11,386 bases of DNA from Chitinophagaceae bacterium (GCA_017989935.1 JAGNOY010000038.1:1-11386); one strand, 5' to 3'. Shown: positions 1 to 6,395, counted from the first letter of the stretch. Translations and numbers: made by a program. The notes: generated by a model from the letters alone, not told the origin.

Positions 1-664
1 CAGCGTATTGTTGCATTTCTTGCTTATAGTATTTGGTAATGTCACCCAGTTTACCTCCAAATATTTCCTTCACTTGATTCACATGCCAAGCATATTCAGC
101 CTTTGTTTGCCAGCCTACACAAGGGGCTTTGCAATTACCAATATGAAATTCTAAACATTCTTTGAATTTACCTTGGGCAATACTTTTTTCAGTAAGCTGT
201 AAACTGCAAGTTCGAATAGGAATGGTTTGCTTGATAAAATCAAATAAGGATCTAACTTGATGTACATCTGTATAAGGACCAAGATAAGTAGAGCCATCTT
301 TGATATGTCGTCGAGTTAGAAAAATGCGGGGAAATTCTTCATTTTTGATGACGATGTATGGATAACTTCTATCATCCTTTAGCATCAAGTTGTATTTAGG
401 TTGATATTGTTTGATGAGAGAATTTTCTAGAAGCAAGGCATCTTGCTCTGAATCTACCAAAGTAAATTCCATACGTACAATTTCTTCAACAAGTCTTTTG
501 GTTTTGTAATACTCTTGATTTTTGTTGAAATAAGAATTCACTCTTTTCTTTAAATTCTTGGCCTTTCCGACGTAAATAATTTTATCTTCTTGATTAAAAT
601 ACCTATAAACTCCAGCTTGTGTAGGAATTGTAGGATAAATAAGAGAAAAGGTTTCTTTCGTCAC
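1..664 (-). CDS. uvrC: UvrABC excinuclease subunit C, N-terminal part (cut by window edge)
   Basis: UvrC makes the two incisions beside a DNA lesion in nucleotide excision repair, acting with UvrA and UvrB in the cytoplasm. About 221 codons are present, read leftward from a GTG start at 664-662; the UvrB-binding, second-nuclease and HhH parts lie beyond base 1. The GIY-YIG nuclease domain is clear: GVY at residues 18-20, YVGKAKNLKKRV at 31-42 and the probable catalytic Glu in LLLENSLIK at residue 80. Further on are YNLMLKDDRSYPYI and YLGPYTD, typical of UvrC. Cysteines at about 153, 170, 178 and 182 match the pattern linked to an iron-sulfur cluster in E. coli UvrC. GTG is chosen because an in-frame TAA lies four codons upstream and no ATG occurs between. 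A weak TAATTTCG box (676-669) sits just before the start. Recognition is firm; the start is probable. Confidence 0.95.
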   Translation of the reverse strand, partial: MTKETFSLIYPTIPTQAGVYRYFNQEDKIIYVGKAKNLKKRVNSYFNKNQEYYKTKRLVEEIVRMEFTLVDSEQDALLLENSLIKQYQPKYNLMLKDDRSYPYIVIKNEEFPRIFLTRRHIKDGSTYLGPYTDVHQVRSLFDFIKQTIPIRTCSLQLTEKSIAQGKFKECLEFHIGNCKAPCVGWQTKAEYAWHVNQVKEIFGGKLGDITKYYKQEMQQYA

Positions 665-1097
665 ACGGCGAAATTAAGTTATGTTGTATGAGATATAAAA
701 AATGTTTGTGAGATAAAAGTAAAATATGATTATCCGCAAGGTTACACGATTATTTTTCCACTTTTGCCATGACGCAAAAGTTGAGCAAAAAGTCTAGGCT
801 GAAGATTCTTGGCATAAAAATAATTTCATCTATGCCACTTTTATCCAAACTCGCACATGAAGACCTTCGCCATATAGCAACATTCACTTGTGCTCAAACA
901 GCGGATAAAAGTTTGGCTTCGATTTCAATATTTTTAGCTGCCTCGAATCTTAGGCCATCTCTTCCATGAAGATTTTTTGAAATAAGTTGGTATTAGATAG
1001 ATGACATCTGTATTCATTAGCTTTGTAAGGTAGTTTAGCAGATAGTCATTATGTAAAATTCACTTAAATAAATTTTAAGCCTCTTATCAGTTTTTTA
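665..1097. other. Gene-poor intergenic stretch containing a dispersed repeat
   Basis: No convincing gene lies between the start of uvrC and the AIM24-family gene. The stretch holds one copy of a 73-base repeat (725-797). It also holds a separated inverted pair, ACTTTTATCC at 837-846 and GGATAAAAGT at 903-912, about 56 bases apart. A reading frame at 769-969 starts inside the repeat and has no recognisable domain. The rest (about 970-1090) is A+T-rich with no structure I can name. The inverted pair may belong to a longer version of the repeat that continues past 797. Confidence 0.6.
725..797 (+). repeat. Dispersed 73-base repeat, copy 1
   Basis: This segment recurs in the same orientation at 11314-11386 with four mismatches (at 740, 742, 746 and 751); the right-hand 46 bases are identical. 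It contains a near-perfect hairpin, ACTTTTGC (760-767), loop CATGAC, GCAAAAGT (774-781). The match starts sharply at 725, with unrelated sequence to the left. Its right boundary is unknown because copy 2 is cut by the window end. It is likely a non-coding interspersed element of the REP/MITE kind. Confidence 0.85.
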
Positions 1098-1127
1098 TTT
1101 GTTGAATTTAAAATTCATGCATCTTTG
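1098..1127 (+). promoter_or_regulatory. Bacteroidota-type promoter for the AIM24-family gene
   Basis: TTTG at 1098-1101 is followed after 18 bases by CATCTTTG at 1120-1127, one mismatch from the Bacteroidota consensus TAnnTTTG. Transcription would begin near 1133, about 14 bases before the ATG at 1147. This decides the start: the in-frame TTG at 1099 lies inside the promoter. Confidence 0.6.
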
Positions 1128-1146
1128 CCAAACAAAAAATTATACC

Positions 1147-1938
1147 ATGAACGCACATGAAATAGATTACAAAATTTTTGGAGAAGAGATGCAGCATATC
1201 GAAATAGAGCTGGATCCACAAGAAACCACCATTGCCGAAAGCGGCGCCTTTATGATGATGGAAGATGGTGTTGAGATGCAAACTATCTTTGGTGATGGCA
1301 GTCAGCAACAAGGTGGCTTAATGGGTAAATTGTTTTCGGCCGGCAAGCGATTACTCACTGGGGAAAGTTTATTCATGACGGCTTTTACAAATGTTGGACA
1401 GGGAAAGAAAAAAGTTCATTTTGCATCTCCTTATCCTGGAAAAATTATTCCAATGAATTTGGCTGAGCTTGGCGGAAAAATGATTTGTCAAAAAGATGCC
1501 TTTTTATGTGCCGCTAAAGGTGTTAGTGTAGGTATAGAATTTCAGCGTAAATTAGGTACAGGTATTTTTGGTGGTGAAGGGTTTATTATGCAAAAATTAG
1601 AAGGTGATGGCATGGCGTTTGTGCATGCAGGCGGACATGTATTTGAAAAAACTTTAGCCCCAGGCGAAATATTAAAAATAGATACAGGTTGTGTAGTAGC
1701 TTATACGAAAGAGATTGATTTTGATATTCAATTTATTGGAGGCATTAAGAACATGGTGTTTGGTGGTGAAGGGTTGTTTTTTGCGACTTTGAGAGGTCCA
1801 GGAAAAGTGTGGATACAATCTTTACCTGTTAGCAGATTAGCTTCAAGAATTATGGCTTATGGGGCGTTTGGTAGAAGAAAAGAAGAAGGGAGTATTCTTG
1901 GTGGATTAGGGAATTTGTTAGATGGAGATGGGATATAG
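1147..1938 (+). CDS. TIGR00266 / AIM24 family protein
   Basis: This 263-residue protein belongs to the AIM24 family (TIGR00266, formerly DUF124), glycine-rich beta proteins found across bacteria, archaea and mitochondria. The biochemical role of the bacterial members is unknown, although yeast Aim24 affects mitochondrial inner-membrane organisation. Visible family features are ESGAFMMMEDGVEM near residues 31-44, GESLFMTAFTN (72-82), the FGGEGFIMQKLEGDG block (141-155), AFVHAGGHVFEKTL (157-170) and MVFGGEGLFFATLRGPGKVWIQSLP near 203-227. There is no signal peptide or membrane helix. Length is close to the family norm. The start is ATG 1147; a longer reading from TTG 1099 adds 16 residues that overlap the promoter and do not resemble the family. 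It appears monocistronic: its own promoter precedes it and a strong hairpin terminator follows. Confidence 0.93.
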   Translation: MNAHEIDYKIFGEEMQHIEIELDPQETTIAESGAFMMMEDGVEMQTIFGDGSQQQGGLMGKLFSAGKRLLTGESLFMTAFTNVGQGKKKVHFASPYPGKIIPMNLAELGGKMICQKDAFLCAAKGVSVGIEFQRKLGTGIFGGEGFIMQKLEGDGMAFVHAGGHVFEKTLAPGEILKIDTGCVVAYTKEIDFDIQFIGGIKNMVFGGEGLFFATLRGPGKVWIQSLPVSRLASRIMAYGAFGRRKEEGSILGGLGNLLDGDGI

Positions 1939-1958
1939 GTTAAGTTTTGATGATTTAG

Positions 1959-1988
1959 AAAAAGAGGTCTTTATGGGCCTCTTTTTTA
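1959..1988 (+). terminator. Rho-independent terminator after the AIM24-family gene
   Basis: The stem AAAAAGAGGTC (1959-1969) pairs with GGCCTCTTTTT (1976-1986) through one T-G wobble, leaving a six-base loop, and the right arm runs into a T-rich tract. It lies 20 bases past the stop codon and isolates this gene from the next. Confidence 0.88.
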
Positions 1989-2015
1989 TTTATTGTTGTC
2001 AATCATTGTTAATGT

Positions 2016-2047
2016 GTTGATGTTCACAAGAATCTTAGTTAGATTTG
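2016..2047 (+). promoter_or_regulatory. Bacteroidota-type promoter for the beta-barrel gene
   Basis: GTTG at 2016-2019 is followed after 20 bases by TAGATTTG at 2040-2047, a perfect TAnnTTTG box. The ATG at 2065 lies 17 bases after the box, which implies a short leader. Confidence 0.65.
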
Positions 2048-2064
2048 AGTAAAATAAATTTCAG

Positions 2065-2772
2065 ATGAAAACTTTCATGACATGCGCAATGTGTTTAATC
2101 ACTTTCATTTCCTTTGGTCAGTCTGCATGTAAACGACTAGAAATTGGTATTGGTGTCGGTCCTATGCAAATGTATCATGCAGGCGAATCGAATATTAATT
2201 TCAAGAACCCTCATACAAATTTTAGTCGCGTGAATAGTGTGCTAAAGAATGATACTCGCAAGAAATCAGGTACTACTTCACCTGCCATCTATGTTGGATA
2301 TGGGGTCAATAAAAAAATAAAATTAAGGGCTTCCTTTAACTATTATCAGGAGACTAGAACACAGCGCCCTCCTTTACAAACATTTGCGCCACTTACTAAT
2401 TGGAATGAAAATTATTCTGGCAATTTTTCACAATATCGATTGGCAACTGGGGTGTCTTATACCTTGCAATCTTGTTGTTGTATGAAAACATATATCGCCT
2501 TAGATCTTGTAAATTATCTTGAGCAAGCGAATGAATCGTTTACAAAATCATTTTCTGAAAGCGGAAACGTAAGCAACCAATTTATTCAAAATAAAGATTT
2601 AACCTATAGTGTAGGACTGAGCCCAGCCTTTGGTTTAAAAAAGAACCTTTGTGCTAATTTTTCAGTCTCTTATGAAGCAGGTGCAGAAATCAAGTATACT
2701 GCTGGTCAATTTAAACGTGTAGATTTTATTTGTACTCCATTAAGTAGGTTATCAATCAATTATAGGTTTTAG
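2065..2772 (+). CDS. Exported protein, probable outer-membrane beta-barrel
   Basis: This 235-residue protein has a Sec-type signal peptide: MK, a hydrophobic stretch to about residue 17, then FGQS, a common Bacteroidota cleavage region. The mature part shows alternating hydrophobic/polar strands ending in aromatic residues (AIYVGYG, KIKLRASFNYYQ, YRLATGVSYTL, NFSVSYEAGAEIKY) and finishes with SINYRF, a C-terminal phenylalanine typical of outer-membrane barrels. Turns are rich in Asn, Ser and Gly. A CCC cluster at 137-139 and further cysteines (22, 196, 223) are unusual for a barrel and might form disulfides after export. A Cys at 22 lies near the cleavage site, but the preceding residues do not make a good lipobox. 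Its own promoter and the upstream terminator suggest independent transcription. I do not recognise a specific family; location in the outer membrane is inferred. Confidence 0.78.
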   Translation: MKTFMTCAMCLITFISFGQSACKRLEIGIGVGPMQMYHAGESNINFKNPHTNFSRVNSVLKNDTRKKSGTTSPAIYVGYGVNKKIKLRASFNYYQETRTQRPPLQTFAPLTNWNENYSGNFSQYRLATGVSYTLQSCCCMKTYIALDLVNYLEQANESFTKSFSESGNVSNQFIQNKDLTYSVGLSPAFGLKKNLCANFSVSYEAGAEIKYTAGQFKRVDFICTPLSRLSINYRF

Positions 2773-2840
2773 GTTAGGATCTGCCATCTCTTTTTAGGTT
2801 GAGTATGATGTATGTCATAGTTTAGGATAGATGATGTAGG

Positions 2841-2848
2841 TAACTTTG
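2841..2848 (+). promoter_or_regulatory. -7 box for the small conserved hypothetical gene
   Basis: TAACTTTG is a perfect TAnnTTTG box 22 bases before the ATG at 2871. No good TTTG element is seen at the expected upstream distance; TTTA at 2821-2824 is the nearest candidate, with a 16-base spacer. Confidence 0.5.
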
Positions 2849-2870
2849 TTGTAGAAAAAAATACCAACAT

Positions 2871-3269
2871 ATGTTTATAAGCAAAGACCAAACCTTACAA
2901 CAACTTCAAGAACAGTTTCAACAAAAATTCTCCTCTTTAGCGCTTGCTTTCTATGCTAAAAAGCATGCAGATGGAGAGGTGAGTCAAGTGGCCGACCAAC
3001 TCAATATGCATTTATTCGTGAAGGATGTTCAGCAAAAGGATCATGAGGGCAGTGTAGCATTGAATGATGAAATGACTGTAGAAACTTTTGAACATATTTG
3101 CGCCTTGCATTTTGGCTTGTATGTGCAAGTACTCCGAAAATCTGGTCAGCAATGGCTACAAACCACGCGAACAGATCATTGGACTTTAGCCAAGCAACAA
3201 GAAGAAGCCGAGCTCATGCATAGTACTAATTCGAATGAAGACCTAGGTGATTATCATGAACAAGAGTAA
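2871..3269 (+). CDS. Small conserved Bacteroidota protein of unknown function
   Basis: This is a 132-residue soluble protein with no signal peptide or membrane segment. The C-terminal half holds a motif I have seen in a family of short uncharacterised Bacteroidota proteins: MTVETFE (68-74), FGLYVQVLRKSG (81-92), W95, then TTRTDHWTL (98-106) followed by a Gln/Glu-rich stretch. The N-terminal part begins with a Gln-rich helix. No catalytic residues are evident, and the tail after residue 115 is acidic and probably disordered. Start ATG 2871 is supported by the -7 box 22 bases upstream. It is followed by a 236-base gap with unusual inverted motifs before deoC, so it is probably not in the same transcript. 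The function is unknown; only the family resemblance is claimed, from memory. Confidence 0.75.
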   Translation: MFISKDQTLQQLQEQFQQKFSSLALAFYAKKHADGEVSQVADQLNMHLFVKDVQQKDHEGSVALNDEMTVETFEHICALHFGLYVQVLRKSGQQWLQTTRTDHWTLAKQQEEAELMHSTNSNEDLGDYHEQE

Positions 3270-3505
3270 ACTTGGTGTACTGCAGTCATGCATGCTATGA
3301 AATACCCTTTTCAATAGGCAACCGGATAGGCGCGAAAATCCTGCCGGCATCATACATGCCTATTGAATATACTCACGCCTATCGGCAGATTGCAGCAAAT
3401 AGCCGGCTACTTAGATACTGTGAATTCAAAATAATATTGCCCCAAAGAAAAATCCAATTATTGCAGACGTGCTTATATATCAAGTTTTCGGATTATTTTT
3501 GAAGC
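3270..3505 (+). promoter_or_regulatory. deoC upstream region rich in inverted motifs
   Basis: This 236-base gap is densely structured. TTCAATAGGCA (3310-3320) has its exact inverse TGCCTATTGAA at 3357-3367. CCGGATAGGCG (3322-3332) has a near-inverse, CGCCTATCGG, at 3376-3385. The arms interleave as A-B-A'-B', so both stems together would form a pseudoknot. Because the ATAGGC core is shared, A can alternatively pair with B' and B with A'. A small competing hairpin, GGCAT-CATAC-ATGCC (3346-3360), and a perfect palindrome, TAGCCGGCTA (3400-3409), lie in the same span. It could be an RNA switch, operator sites or a mobile-element remnant. It matches no riboswitch class I know. Confidence 0.5.
3494..3501 (+). 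promoter_or_regulatory. -7 box directly before deoC
   Basis: TATTTTTG fits TAnnTTTG perfectly and ends four bases before the deoC ATG at 3506. If used, the transcript would start at or almost at the start codon. The upstream element is weak (CTTA at 3472-3475, spacer 18). An alternative promoter farther upstream, giving a leader that carries the inverted motifs, is equally possible. Confidence 0.4.
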
Positions 3506-4396
3506 ATGACATTTGCATATCCCACAAAAATTGATCAGGTCGGTGTTGAAGAACGCATAGCGCGACTCAATACCCGCAGCATTAAGAAAGTCAGTAAGCA
3601 AGATGGATTGCGTCTTGCTTTAAGCATGATAGATTTAACTACTTTAGAAGGAAAAGACACTGTTGGCAAAGTAAAACAGCTTTGTTATAAGGCTCAACAT
3701 ATTGCAGATCATTTGAATAACATTCCACAAGTTGCAGCAGTGTGTGTGTATCCGAATCATGTAAAAACAGCCAAGCAAGCCTTAGGCAATTCGGGTATCA
3801 AAGTGGCTTCGGTGGCTACGGCTTTTCCAAGTGGCAATTCGAATTTAAGAATAAAATTGAGCGATGTAAAAATGGCCGTGCAGCAAGGAGCAGACGAAGT
3901 AGATATGGTGATAAGTAGAGGTAAATTTTTAGAAGGCGATTATAATTTTGTATTTGATGAAATTGCCGCAATTAAAGAAGCTTGCGAGCATGCCAGATTA
4001 AAAGTGATTTTAGAAACAGGTGAATTATCGACCTTAGATAATATTCGTAAAGCTAGTGAAATTGCCATCATGGCGGGAGCAGATTTTATTAAAACATCGA
4101 CAGGAAAAATACAACCCGCAGCAACCATGCCTGTAACCCTGGTGATGTTGCAAACGATTAAAGATTATTACGAAGACACAGGCAAAATGGTGGGCATGAA
4201 ACCTGCAGGTGGCATTTCTTCGGCCAAAGGCGCCTTGCAATATTTAGTGATGTTATACGAAACATTGGGTGACGCTTGGATGAGCTCTGAGTGGTTTCGT
4301 TTTGGTGCAAGCAGTTTAGCGAATGATATCGTGATGCAATTGGCCAAAGAACAATTGGGTGTATATTATTCAAGTGATTATATTTCTAAAGACTAA
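3506..4396 (+). CDS. deoC: Deoxyribose-phosphate aldolase
   Basis: DeoC cleaves 2-deoxyribose 5-phosphate to glyceraldehyde 3-phosphate and acetaldehyde, the last step in using the sugar of deoxynucleosides. The 296-residue protein carries the class I aldolase signatures: DLTTLEGKDT (43-52), VCVYPNHV (79-86), ATAFPSGN (104-111), ADEVDMVI (129-136, D133), ETGEL (170-174), GADFIKTSTGK (191-201) with Schiff-base Lys196, and GMKPAGG (230-236) with the second active-site Lys232. It ends with WFRFGASSL, the phosphate-binding region. It follows the longer E. coli-type pattern and has about 35 extra N-terminal residues. ATG 3506 is the only ATG before the conserved core. The aldehyde dehydrogenase begins 51 bases downstream with no terminator visible between, so the two are probably co-transcribed. 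Confidence 0.97.
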   Translation: MTFAYPTKIDQVGVEERIARLNTRSIKKVSKQDGLRLALSMIDLTTLEGKDTVGKVKQLCYKAQHIADHLNNIPQVAAVCVYPNHVKTAKQALGNSGIKVASVATAFPSGNSNLRIKLSDVKMAVQQGADEVDMVISRGKFLEGDYNFVFDEIAAIKEACEHARLKVILETGELSTLDNIRKASEIAIMAGADFIKTSTGKIQPAATMPVTLVMLQTIKDYYEDTGKMVGMKPAGGISSAKGALQYLVMLYETLGDAWMSSEWFRFGASSLANDIVMQLAKEQLGVYYSSDYISKD

Positions 4397-4447
4397 CAAG
4401 AACAAGAAAGAGATGAAAATTTCTTTCGAAAAAAATATTCGTATTTT

Positions 4448-6001
4448 ATGGCAAAAATTATAACTGCAAAATCTGTAACCACAAAAAAAGTTGTGCGAAA
4501 ATCTGCTACTACTGAAAAGAAAAACTCAGTAAGCAAGAAGGAAAATAAAAGTCCACAAATAGAAAGAACAAGTTGGACTTATGCGCCGGCTCCTGAAAGT
4601 GCAGATCATATAAAAATAGAGGGCCAGTACGAATTATTTATCAATGGAAAATTTGTAAAGCCTAAGTCGGGGAAGTACTATGATACCATCAACCCGGCCA
4701 CTGAAAAGAAAATAGCACGAATAGCACAAGCAGATGAGAAGGATATAGATATAGCTGTGAAATCAGCTAAGAAGGCGTATACAGAAGTTTGGTCTACTTT
4801 ATCAGGACAAGAAAGAGGCAAGTATATTTATCGTATTGCCCGTATGATTCAAGAGCGAGCGAGAGAATTTTCGGTGATTGAAACCATGAATGGGGGAAAA
4901 TCTATCCGTGAAAGCAGAGATATAGATATTCCATTAGCGGCCAATCATTTTTTTTATTATGCTGGCTGGGCTGATAAATTAGACTATGCCTTTCCAAATC
5001 GGAAGGTTCAATCATTAGGTGTAGCAGGACAAATTATTCCTTGGAATTTTCCTTTATTGATGGCTGCATGGAAAATTGCGCCAGCTTTAGCTACTGGAAA
5101 TACCGTGGTATTAAAACCTGCAGAAAGCACGCCTTTGACGGCACTGAAATTAGCTGAACTAATTCGTGATGCAGGCTTACCTGATGGAGTAGTGAATATT
5201 GTTACTGGATTTGGAGATGCTGGTGCGGCTTTAGTCAATCATCCTTTGGTGAATAAAATAGCCTTTACAGGAAGTACCCAAGTAGGTAAATATATTCAGA
5301 AAGCTTTAGCAGGTACAGATAAAAAATTGACGCTTGAATTAGGGGGCAAAGCTGCGAATATTATTTTCGAGGATGCGCCGATTGATCAAGCAGTAGAAGG
5401 GATTATCAATGCGATTTTTTTCAATCAAGGTCATGTATGTTGTGCAGGATCGCGTTTATTTATTCAAGAAAGTGTGGCTGCCAAGGTGATTAAGAAATTA
5501 AAGGATCGTATGAAGACCTTGATCGTGGGAGATCCGATGGATAAAAATACAGATATTGGCGCCATCAATTCTAAGGAACAATTAGAAAACATTAAAAAGT
5601 ATATTCAATTAGGCATTGATGAAGGCGCAGAAATTTATCAACCCGCATGTGAGATGCCTTCAAAAGGATTCTTTTGCAAGCCTACTTTGTTTTTAGACAC
5701 TGCCCAATCTCATCGCATTGTTCAGGAAGAAATATTTGGTCCAGTATTGGCAGTGCAAACATTCAGAACTATCGAGGAGGTGATTGAAAAAGCAAATAAT
5801 ATTCCTTATGGCTTAAGTGCGGGCGTGTGGACAGATAAAGGATCTAAGATATTTAATTTAACGACTAGATTAAAGGCGGGCGTAGTATGGGCAAATACCT
5901 TTAACAAGTTTGATCCGACTTCTCCTTTTGGTGGCTATAAAGAAAGTGGATTTGGTCGCGAAGGTGGGTTACATGGTTTGATGCCTTATGTAAAGTTTTA
6001 G
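4448..6001 (+). CDS. NAD(P)-dependent aldehyde dehydrogenase with Lys-rich N-terminal extension
   Basis: This 517-residue enzyme of the ALDH superfamily oxidises an aldehyde to its acid. All catalytic elements are present: PWNFP (198-202, oxyanion Asn200), LKPAE (222-226, cofactor Lys223), FTGSTQVG (273-280), LELGGK (296-301, general-base Glu297), FFNQGHVCCAGSR (324-336, nucleophile Cys331) and EEIFGPV (427-433). The C-terminal part ends with PFGGYKESGFGREGG. The family core starts near residue 58 (IEGQYELFINGKF). Before it lie about 55 residues rich in Lys, Ser and Thr with no fold apparent, which is unusual. No in-frame ATG offers a shorter start. Position after deoC suggests acetaldehyde as substrate, by inference. 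DeoC plus aldehyde dehydrogenase would convert deoxyribose phosphate to glyceraldehyde 3-phosphate and acetate. Confidence 0.95.
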   Translation: MAKIITAKSVTTKKVVRKSATTEKKNSVSKKENKSPQIERTSWTYAPAPESADHIKIEGQYELFINGKFVKPKSGKYYDTINPATEKKIARIAQADEKDIDIAVKSAKKAYTEVWSTLSGQERGKYIYRIARMIQERAREFSVIETMNGGKSIRESRDIDIPLAANHFFYYAGWADKLDYAFPNRKVQSLGVAGQIIPWNFPLLMAAWKIAPALATGNTVVLKPAESTPLTALKLAELIRDAGLPDGVVNIVTGFGDAGAALVNHPLVNKIAFTGSTQVGKYIQKALAGTDKKLTLELGGKAANIIFEDAPIDQAVEGIINAIFFNQGHVCCAGSRLFIQESVAAKVIKKLKDRMKTLIVGDPMDKNTDIGAINSKEQLENIKKYIQLGIDEGAEIYQPACEMPSKGFFCKPTLFLDTAQSHRIVQEEIFGPVLAVQTFRTIEEVIEKANNIPYGLSAGVWTDKGSKIFNLTTRLKAGVVWANTFNKFDPTSPFGGYKESGFGREGGLHGLMPYVKF

Positions 6002-6039
6002 AGGGTTTTTCACTTTTACTCACATCTTAAATAATATCA

Positions 6040-6210
6040 ATGACAAATCAAGCGCTTTGGGATAAGATTTTACTTTATGATGTGGATCATCCCCAAAGTG
6101 AATATGGTTTTAGCCTCAGGCTTGCGAGGGTATACTGTTCATCTCGGCTGAGCTTCAGATTCAAGGAAGCATACAAGGGAGTATACTGTAATATATACCT
6201 TGTTAGTTGA
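6040..6210 (+). pseudogene. Truncated N-terminal remnant of a DUF1399-like gene
   Basis: A 56-codon frame begins 38 bases after the aldehyde dehydrogenase stop. Its first 29 residues, including ALWDKILLYDVDHPQ and SEYGFSLRLA, resemble the start of a Bacteroidota family (DUF1399/glycine-rich-domain type) whose members run on with an Asn-Trp motif and an EYKKF helix. Here the resemblance stops abruptly after RLA. The remaining 27 codons (VYCSSRLSF...) look unlike any protein, and a TGA follows. Intact members are several times longer. A direct repeat, GTATACTGT, at 6130-6138 and 6181-6189 marks the breakpoint area, so an insertion or deletion there probably destroyed the gene. In another frame, 6211-6330 reads as fragments such as EDAGEMWNKENLMQAY then a stop, possibly more debris. 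The family assignment is from memory and moderate. Confidence 0.55.
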
Positions 6211-6395
6211 AGATGCGGGTGAGATGTGGAATAAAGAAAATTTGATGCAAGCATATTGAACAGACATGGCAGAATACCTTGCACGACATGATGATCTAAC
6301 TTCCCTTAAACTTTCTGAAATAAATTGTTTCCCTTTACATAACAGAACCTAAGTAATATAGCGGATTATCAATCAACTTTCCATTATGATCTTCT
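6211..6395. other. Intergenic debris between the converging strands
   Basis: Between the plus-strand gene remnant and the annotated minus-strand stop I see no intact gene. Plus-strand frames are broken by stops. The minus strand from 6398 down to 6335 reads openly in the frame shifted by one base from the zinc-ribbon gene, and probably represents that gene's lost C-terminus. No terminator hairpin is evident for either direction. Confidence 0.5.

Noticed and set aside
769..969. 66-residue reading frame starting MTQKLSKKS
   Set aside because: Its start lies inside the dispersed repeat and recurs in copy 2. It has no promoter, no domain and unlikely composition; it is better explained as part of a non-coding element.
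1099..1146. Longer start (TTG 1099) for the AIM24-family protein
   Set aside because: The extra 16 codons span the promoter elements and transcription would begin after them; ATG 1147 fits the family.
3272..3502. 76-residue reading frame filling the gap before deoC
   Set aside because: It exactly overlies the inverted motifs and the deoC promoter box, shows no family resemblance and has a residue mix untypical of a protein. The open frame is probably chance.
6130..6189. GTATACTGT direct repeat as target duplication of an inserted element
   Set aside because: The 51 bases between the copies carry no terminal inverted repeats, and removing them does not restore the reading frame, so a simple insertion is not demonstrated.
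6087..6284. 65-residue minus-strand frame opposite the gene remnant
   Set aside because: It is antisense to the recognisable plus-strand WDKI...SEYGFS coding remnant and has no domain of its own.
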